Assembly (NCBI GenBank): GCA_037043015.1
Contig: CM073322.1
Span: forward strand, 11,233,601 to 11,297,600
Length of the DNA: 64,000 nt
Reading direction: 5' to 3'
From: Bryum argenteum
Taxonomy: Eukaryota; Streptophyta; Bryopsida; Bryales; Bryaceae
In this document: positions 57,070 to 64,000 of the stretch, piece by piece
Layout of the letters: each line of letters begins with the position of its first letter
Position numbering within the stretch: position 1 is the first letter of the stretch
Translations under genes and position numbers: made by a program
The notes under the pieces: generated by a model
What the model saw: only the letters and a program-made list of their open reading frames with translations
Told to the model about the DNA's origin: nothing
Databases searched by the model: none

Positions 57070-57081
57070 TGGTACAACACT

Positions 57082-59688
57082 TGGAAATAGAGATGATATC
57101 TTTTGAAATATGGTGAACCCACCTATTGTCATGCACCTAAGGGAAAGTGAGGGATCCTACATACTTGGAGTGAGAAATGAGCGGCTTACTGTTTTTCAGG
57201 GATAAGGAATAGGAAAAGACGGACTTTCCCTATTTTTGTGGTTTTTTAAAACACATACATAGTTGAATACAAATTTAAGGAATAGAAGCCTAAAGGCCAG
57301 CACCCTAGATATGTACGCATGAGGTACATGGAAGGGAGGTCAGATCCTTATGATGGCAAGAATCTTGAGTGAGCGACTTTAGGTGGTTTCACCATAGTCT
57401 TCACAAGAGCTAATCACAAGTTTCTCTACACTGTTTTTGTAATTGTGACTAATAGGAATTAGCATAGTGTTCACTTTGAGAGGGGTTAATAATTTGGCCA
57501 TCGAAAGCTTTAGGTAGCTTTAGGTATTAGTAGCCTTTTCACTTCATGCTGAAAATGATGAAATTTTGTGATGGTTTTTTAGTGTTTCATATGTTAAAAG
57601 TCTTGCAATCTATGAGGCCTCATGACTCAAATTTTGACCCACATTATGTACAAAATTATCTATCTACTAGAAGATTGTACAGTTGAGAATTGAAGAGCTC
57701 ACCTTTGTTTCCATCTATGAGAGTTGTTTTGAGAGTGTGTTGTTTTTGTTACAAATGAGTCAAACTATTTAGGGGTTAGGCAGCTGCTAAGATGTGAGCC
57801 ATGAGCAGCAAGCAGCGAGCGACGAGTAGGCTCACCGATTTAACTTTATGGGGAAAAGAAGAAATCAGTCTTGGCCAAATGTTCCTATGACCGTGGAATT
57901 TTGCAACGTTATAGATTATTATTGAAAGATTTTGGTTATATTTGGGTAGACTAAATCTGAAAATGGAGTGAAGTAAAGATAATAACACCTATTACCGTGG
58001 ACAGTAGTAAGAATATAAAACGACAAAATTATCATAACACTGTATTGTCGAGTAAAATGATGCAAGAAGTGTGTAGAGCAAAGATTGTAGCGATATGTAA
58101 TCCAATCAAATCAAATGAATACAACAGAAGTTCGAAACGTCGTACAAACTCAAGATACTCTATAATCGCTACTTTCACTATCTAATTTGGAGGACTCAGA
58201 ATCTCCTACTACAGCCTCTGCATTCATAAATACAAGGGCCTTGGATCACAACTGGTAACTCAAATAGGAACATATCTAAAATACATGGGTTTTGGCTAAA
58301 TATACCTTGAGACATTTAGGGGTTAAACCTCTTACTCTATAATAGAGCCTAATTTCCATCACATTTAAGATTGAACTAAGAATTCTCTTAATAAATTGTA
58401 TTTGATTCGAATGTCAATCCAACAAACAAAGGTTGAGTTTGAACGCCGGACGGAAATACAAGTGAATATTTAGTTCTTTAAATATAAAAGCATAATTGCA
58501 GATTTATTGATAGTCAAAATATTCCAACTAGAAATTTGTTGGACTTTATCGTAACTCTTATTCGTCCCAATTGTCGAGATTCAACAATTTGGATGAATGG
58601 CTCAAACTTTAAAGAGCCATGACTTCTTCATCTAATACCTAAATTTTATTTACTTTGTTGGCTTAGAAGCCAAGTCAAGTCTTATTAATTTTGTGGAAAT
58701 TGCAAATCTACTCAAGTTAATATGAGTCTACAAGCTCATGCATTTTCATAAAGGCATTGTCGACAATTTTTACTTCAAGGCTATCAATTCAAGCCAAAAA
58801 GAAATTCAACGATGTTTGTAAGTACAAGATATTTTAGCCTTGTGTGCCATAAGGCAAAAGTACTATTGCAATATCTATATTCATGGGTTTTGTCCCGAAG
58901 AGCATGATTGGTTGAACATGTATATAATATAGAATATAAAATTGTACTATACGATTTCAATATAATGAAATGTTGAATAAAGTCTAAATGATATGATAGA
59001 AAAGTTGTAGTCTGCAAGGTATCCTAGAAATAAGGAAAATATAGAGAAAAAGTAAATAGTATCCATTAGGAGATAAAAGAATTTCAAAGTAAATTTATCT
59101 AAATCATTTTAAGTATAGAACCAATTATTATAAATTAAATAATTTTTAATTTATTTATTTTTAAAATTAATTTATTTTTAATAATTGAAGCCAAAGTGAC
59201 TTCAGTAGTTTATAATGTGTTGTACATCTTTTAGCCCCCACTTTCATTGATATTGTAAAACTTTGACATACGGTGACTTCAAATGTGTATTATTACCAAA
59301 AAGATTAACAACAAACTCTTCACATTTCTATTTTTAGATGGAAGTGCTACTAACAAACATTCTCCAAATAAAAAATCTCAAACTAGGAAGTTGTTCATTT
59401 TCATCTAAAATCACTCTCATACAAATAAAAAGAATAATAATTCTATTGTATTTTAAAAATCTTGGCGCAAATAATAGTCTTTTAGTGTTGAAACCAGTCC
59501 AAATTTTTAGTAGGGAAATTGGGTCCAAGATCAAACACCTCACTCTCAATGAATGCCATGCTTTTAGGACATCTTGGATTGAGCTCCCGTATTCTAGAAG
59601 TAAACTAAATTCAAATTGGAATTGGAATCCAACCCAACAAATGAAGTTTAATTCCTATACCAAATAAAAAAATTACAACCTCTAAGAA

Positions 59689-59690
<2 letters not shown>
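57082..59690. other. AT-rich transposon debris
   Basis: Includes a SINE fragment (about 57440-57500, ggaattagcatagtgttcac) and TTTAGGGGTTA ends at about 57768-57778 and 58313-58326 from TTAA elements whose left ends are lost. Sequence at 59330-59640 resembles family III interiors (caaactaggaagttgttcat). No gene is supported. Confidence 0.5.

Positions 59691-59691
<1 letters not shown>

Positions 59692-59742
<51 letters not shown>
59692..59742. repeat. (AT)n microsatellite
   Basis: About 25 perfect AT units, followed by an A/T-rich run. Confidence 0.98.
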
Positions 59743-59746
<4 letters not shown>

Positions 59747-60106
59747 TTATTTTTATTTTTTTTTTTATAAAAAACTTATTGTAAATCCATTACCAAAATT
59801 ATTCGAAAATCCCTCGCTCCCCACCGCCGCTGTCGGAGCACACAGCGGTGTGGGAGGATGTGGGAAGGTCACGTCCAAGCGATGTGCATGCAACCCTTCA
59901 TGATCTCCTCCAAACCAACTGCATCCTTTGATCCTCGTCTTGCTTTCGTACTTTCTTTCTTCAACGGGTCTTCCTACAGCTTCCTCATATATCATTTCTT
60001 GCGGGCTTGTCCATGAACGATTAGAAGCTTTCTTCACCTTTGCAATAGCAGGCGGCTTGATTGGTGCTGGGCGATTGTGTCGGATCCAATGGGGAAGGTT
60101 ACTTAC

Positions 60107-60885
60107 TCGTTGTCGCCGTGCCATCAATACATATGGCGCGGCATTCTCCATGACTTCAGCTACAAGACCAAGTAGCGCTTCAATGACAATTGAGTCTCTG
60201 CTCTCTGGTTGTGGGTGCCCGTCTTTGGCAGTACGTTCCTTTCTTGCAATCTCTCTCTACCTCTACATCTCATTGAATTGGATGGTCGGTCCTCTAATCC
60301 TTATAACCAAAATTTACTTCAGTCTCAAGAACATCGATATTCCATTTAAATAGGTTGAACAGGCCTCCACTTGCACGCTTTGCCTTCCCCTCAGCAGCCT
60401 CACTCATGCTTTCAGAGCCGTCTAAGGTACGAAGTCCTCGCAAATCGGTTCTCAATATCTGTTGCAACCACAAAACGAACGAGATTAAGATTCTCATTTC
60501 GTCATATTCAGTAGTGTGGATACAAAGAAATAGCAAGGCGTAGCAAATGGAAGAGAAAATCTTACATGTTGTAACCTAAACAGCATTCGCTGCTCGTTTT
60601 AACAAAGGATCACAGACAAGTCTTTCAACATCTGCGTCCTGCGGATACGTGCGGCGGTATCTACAACGGTGCCATCGTCGGACTCCTCGTTAGCCTGAAG
60701 AAGAATTTCACATTAAACCGTGTTTTATCGAACCCCAGACAATTTAAGTTGATATCAGTTTCTGAAGTACGGGGTAAAATCTTCATGGTACTTGCTGCTC
60801 TCCAGCTCACCTTCAAGAATTTGGCGTACTCCGACATAGCATTCTCACAAAAGGCCAGTACTCGCTCGTGAGCACTAGTTTCTTC
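60107..60885 (-). pseudogene. Remnant of an unrecognised multi-exon gene
   Basis: Minus-strand exons join in frame at standard splice sites, but I cannot name the protein. Exon A 60885-60811: EETSAHERVLAFCENAMSEY, AKFLK. Exon B 60694-60566: ANEESDDGTVVDTAARIRRT, QMLKDLSVILC, a TAA stop, then NEQRMLFRLQH. Exon C 60458-60318: ILRTDLRGLRTLDGSESMSE, AAEGKAKRASGGLFNLFKWN, IDVLETE. Exon D, starting near 60260 and ending 60107: ERTAKDGHPQPESRDS, IVIEALLGLVAEVMENAAPY, VLMARRQR before GTAAGT. All junctions are phase 0, and the lengths of A, B and C (75, 129, 141 nt) are multiples of three, which is unlikely by chance. The in-frame TAA in exon B argues for a pseudogene, or for a short extra intron or a sequence error. 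No start or 3' end was found; a hairpin repeat follows at about 59815-59860. Confidence 0.5.
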
Positions 60886-61009
60886 CTAGAGGAAATCATG
60901 GCCTCCACATTAGAAGAGTCATTTGCCGTTGCTTTGGTTTCTGTGGCTGCTCGAGCAATCTATCTGGGTAGATGAACAATCAGGGGATGCCCTCCCGCTG
61001 CGGCTGCAC

Positions 61010-61965
61010 ATCGGACTCCCCCAAAATCTCTTGCTCCCCACCGCCGCTGTCGGAGCAGACAGCGGTGTGGGAGGATGTGGGAAGAGGCACTCCCACCTCA
61101 CTTGAATCTACCTGGCCGCGGCGAGGCTCCTTGCGCTGCCTCGGCCGCGCCCTCGTGACTCCCATGCCGCGGTTGGACACCTCTCTCCCGCGCCTTCCGC
61201 GCCTTCGTGACTCCGATGCCGCGGCTAGACACCTCTTTCCCGCGCCCTCGTGACTCCGATGCCGCGGCTGCACACCTCTCTCCCCCAAAACTCTTGCTTC
61301 CCCACAGCCGCTGTCGGAGCAGATAGTGGTGTAGGAGGAGCCGCTGTCGGAGCAGACATCGGTGTGGAGGACGTGGGAGGAGGATCTCCCCAAAAGTCTT
61401 GCTCCCCTACAGCCGCTGTCAGAGCAGACAGTGGTGTGGGAGACAGTGGTGTGGGAGGAGCCGCTGTCGAAGCAGATAGTGGTGAGGAGGACGTGGGAGG
61501 AGCCGCTGTCGGAGCAGATAGTGGTGAGGAGGACGTGGGAGGAGGGTCTCCCCCAAAACTCTCTCTCCCTCACATCCGCTTTCGGAGCAGACAGTGGTGT
61601 GGGAGGAGCCGCTGTCGGAGCAGACAGCGGTGTGGAGGACGTGGGAGGAGGGTCTCCCCAAAACTCTCGCTTCCCATAGCCGCTTTCGGAGCAGACAGTG
61701 GTGTGGGAGGAGCCGCTGTCGGAGCAGATAGCGGTGAGGAGGACGTGGGAGGAGGGTCTCCCCCAAAACTCTCGCTCCCTCACATCCGCTTTCGGAGCAG
61801 ACAGTGGTGTGGGAGGAGCCGCTGTCGGAGCAGATAGCGGTGAGGAGGACATGGGAGGAGGGTCTCCCCCAAAACTCTTGCTCCCCCATAGCGGCTTTCG
61901 AAGCAGATAGTGGTGTGAGAGGAGGGCTCCGCTGTCGGAGCAGACAACGGTGTCTCGAAGATATT
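61010..61965. repeat. Field of hairpin repeats (CCGCTGTC-loop-GACAGCGG)
   Basis: A 22-bp hairpin, CCGCTGTC GGAGCA GACAGCGG and variants, occurs about a dozen times, spaced by gtgtgggagga and tctccccaaaactctcgctc. Longer units of about 130-200 bp are tandemly arranged at 61300-61960. Single copies also sit at about 59825-59850 and 62295-62320. Long frames on both strands here (up to 290 codons) arise from the repeat and are not genes. Confidence 0.85.
61140..61275. repeat. GC-rich tandem repeat
   Basis: Units of about 50 bp containing cgcgccctcgtgactccgat and gccgcggctagacacctctc are repeated nearly three times beside the hairpin field. Confidence 0.8.
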
Positions 61966-62336
61966 AATTCGTCGACAGCATATGTAATTCCAAGCTTTGG
62001 AATCGAAGTGCGTGAAAACGTCCTGCACAGATGGACAGATCATCGGTAACTGAAAGGCAGTGGAGTTCCCGATTGATCGCAACCTCTCAACTTCATTCGA
62101 CGAAGGTGAGCAATTCTTTTACATTCTGGTTCTTGATTCAGAACAGCAACTGGATGGCGCACCCTATAATTCTGGTAGTTTTGAGATATTAAACCAGTTT
62201 AGCGACTTGCTAGATGTCCTGATCATTTCGACATGCCGTAGTAACTATCTTAAGAGCCGATTCGGTAACTGTGGTGCCTTGAATTTCGGTCCCCCACAAC
62301 CGCTGTCGGAGCAGACAACGGTGTGGAGGACGGTCT

Positions 62337-63198
62337 GGATTCGCCCCAGAAGAAGAGCCAGCGGCCGGCTAGACAATCCCAAGCCTCCTGCGCTTGGAAG
62401 ATGTGAAAGGTGCAGTGCGCGGAGTAGGACCAACTCATGCTCTCTAACTTTGCGACATCGCCAGAGCACCAAGTGCTCGAAATCCTAGAAAAGCAATGAG
62501 AATATCTCCCGTCGGAGTCTGCAGTGCAGGAATCGTTCGCCAGCTGTCGGGTCCATCGCCCACACCACTCGCGCCGCCGAAAGTCACTCGATCTGCACCG
62601 CTCTAAGCTCATCGACTCATTACCATTTCTCACGAAGTTGATGCTGAATGAGACTGTGCGTTCCAGTATACTTCATTTTGTTCCGTCGTAAGCGAGGCCG
62701 TGATTTGCATCGAAGACAAGGATAGCAGAGAAATTGTAAGTGCCAGCGAACTCGTTGGGGGACCATCAGCTCCACAGAGTAAGTCCCATTCCCCAGATCC
62801 TCGCTTGGTGGGCGCGATCTCCACAACGGACTCGAGAGCTCCAGCTCGTAGTAATCCCCACCTGCACATCGAAGCTCGCCTTCTCGCGTGTAAGTGTGCA
62901 ACCAAAACCTGTGTACTTGATCGGTGGCGAAAGTGAGCTCGTCACTCAATCCGATCACCTTCGTGTAATTCGTATGCTGCTCGTAACAGGGCCCAGTCCC
63001 GTTTCTGGCCAGCTCGTCGACGAGATTGCCTGTGATGTTTTCAAACCGTATCAATGGAGCTTCAATTTTGTCAACAAAAAACTGATTGCCAGAAACCCAT
63101 TCTAGATTCATAAACATATGCATCATCGTCATTCCTACCAGCAGAGAGCCTGCAATCACCTGTGGTCCTGTCATCCATGCCCATCTTGCAAACTTCAT
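62337..63198 (-). pseudogene. Broken filamin-like/PC-esterase (NXPE-like) membrane protein gene
   Basis: Reading from ATG 63198: a short cytoplasmic start and membrane anchor (MTGPQVIAGSLLVGMTMMHM), then a lumenal Ig/filamin-type region with CAGGDYYELELSSPLWRSRP and DLGNGTYSVELMVP. At a run of five G (62757-62761) the frame shifts by one base; the next frame continues the same domain (EFAGTYNFSAILVFDANHG). A TGA at 62675-62673 interrupts it, and the frame then goes on through SFSINFVRNGNESM and CRSSDFRRREWCGRWTR to FHIFQAQEAWDCLAGRWLFF and WGES, where PC-esterase/GDSL-like proteins have the catalytic GDS. Just after this motif a hairpin repeat replaces the sequence. The remaining esterase domain is not found. 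Proteins of this layout are typically Golgi-type II membrane proteins; the family call rests on motif memory. The Asp of GDS is Glu here. Confidence 0.6.
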
Positions 63199-63235
63199 GT
63201 ATAGGGGGAGCCCCTCTCAAAAGGGCCTCCCCCGG

Positions 63236-63384
63236 CGTAAAAACCCACGGGCAGCCCGGAAAACAAGCCTCACAGGGAGCCTCACAGGGATGCCTCACAG
63301 GGATCCCTGTGAGGTTATGGGAGGGACCTCACGGGTGTGAGGCTCCCTCAAATTCTATTGCATCCTTGCCCGTGGGTTTTTACG
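63236..63384. mobile_element. 149-bp MITE with CGTAAAAACCCACGGGCA ends
   Basis: CGTAAAAACCCACGGGCA (63236-63253) is repeated inverted at 63367-63384 without mismatch. The interior carries a nested palindromic motif (ctcacagggatccctgtgag). It lies 37 bp upstream of the start codon of the broken esterase gene. Confidence 0.9.
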
Positions 63385-64000
63385 ACTGGCTATGGAGACG
63401 ATGACTGCTCCCTTACAAGCAATGATTGATGTTTTTACATGGAGAAGATGACGAGCAAATTTTTCTTAGAAACCATCGAGTTAACTTTCTTATCAATGTC
63501 TTCTATTGAAAAAAAATAGGAGCGCTTCGGAAAAGGCAAGAAAGAAAAGGCAGAACTTAGGATATTCAGTCCGTTGCATTAGGGAATGTGCACTCTGTAC
63601 ACCGTCACCCACTCGTGCTCACGGTGTTACATTACCACAACAGTTGTTCCATATAAGGTGACCATGAATTAAAGAAAGCACACAGAAACCATGGTAGAGC
63701 TGCCGAATCCTTTCATTGTTTCACCATGCCGACTGTTGAAGAATAGAAACCATGCCGAGGAATACTTCACCACATCAACCTTTGTTGAGAGAAAGAAATC
63801 ATGGCAGAAGTTCTTAGCATTGTCAACCTCTTTCATTGAAGGAAGTATGTACAGTGGTTACAGAAGTGTGTTCTGACGGAACGATTCCTCTTCCAATATA
63901 GCTAATTTCCCTACATAACTCACAATCAAGTTGTGAAATTTAAACATACAACAACCATGTAACATAACATTCATAATGAAAAATGTCAATAAAAAAATCA
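63385..64000. other. No gene seen
   Basis: A short imperfect repeat (aaccatggtagagctgccga / aaccatgccgaggaatact / aatcatggcagaagttctt, 63685-63820) is the only structure noticed. Confidence 0.4.

Noticed and set aside
60980-61889. Frames of 290, 195 and 156 codons in the hairpin field
   Set aside because: They consist of the translated hairpin repeat (TTICSDSGSSH type) on both strands and show no gene-like composition.
61010-61965. CRISPR-like array
   Set aside because: Repeats are tandem with irregular, repeat-derived spacing, and the genome is eukaryotic.
62620-62762. Reading the esterase gene as one continuous frame to the stop at 62620
   Set aside because: Beyond the G-run the other frame continues the domain (GTYNFSAILVF, then SFSINFVRNG and GRWLFFWG), so the continuous frame is out of register after 62762.

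Overview
The window is nuclear DNA from a land plant. It has GT-AG introns, TATA-box promoters, AATAAA-type poly(A) signals and long AT-rich spacers full of non-autonomous transposons. It also carries a four-exon plasma-membrane aquaporin (PIP1 type, minus strand, 52198-54567). I cannot name the species. Filamin-like/PC-esterase proteins such as the one at the right end make an early-diverging land plant my guess; this is inference.

From 3 kb to 51 kb the window is an amplified array of one small gene family that I do not recognise. Twelve copies lie about 3-5 kb apart: eleven on the plus strand and one on the minus strand at about 45 kb. Each canonical copy has a tiny first exon of 14 nt encoding M-[AVS]-x-N/S-G, a phase-2 intron of 240-390 nt, and a second exon of about 170-210 nt. 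The second exon encodes a Pro/Gln-rich linker followed by a conserved C-terminal motif, ALxWLxDVPEP then RxSVxESVIWPxL/F, ending at or near the stop codon. A further intron starts 4-10 nt after the stop, and the exon behind it is conserved although it is normally untranslated. Seven copies are intact with standard splicing (3.3, 12.7, 19.7, 24.7, 28.6, 38.2 and 42.3 kb). Three more keep the C-terminal motif readable by unusual routes: a changed exon-1 splice phase (17.2 kb), use of an upstream ATG (45 kb, minus strand), and a lost stop with termination in exon 3 (49.8 kb). Two are broken (8.1 and 45.6 kb). Copies fall into type A (first exon ATG-GYA-GCC-AAC-GG, one core promoter) and type B (ATG-KCR-AGC-ARC-GG, C/T-rich promoter tract and often a second, upstream core promoter).

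Between the genes are the duplicated 3' flanks of the array unit, C/T-rich minisatellites, and many TIR elements bounded by TTAA with CCCCTAAA / TTTAGGGG ends. At least five internal families share these ends. One insertion (34682-34950) can be compared with an empty paralogous site that has a single TTAA, which supports a TTAA target duplication. There is also a tRNA-derived SINE family (two insertions with clear target duplications), a small retro-insertion with a poly(A) tail and 16-bp target duplication nested inside another TIR element, and several foldback elements.

Right of the array, after the PIP1 gene, the last 10 kb hold transposon debris, remnants of an unrecognised multi-exon minus-strand gene (60107-60885, in-frame stop), a field of hairpin repeats (61.0-62.0 kb) and a broken filamin-like/PC-esterase gene (62337-63198, minus). 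The most notable content is the undescribed microprotein array.
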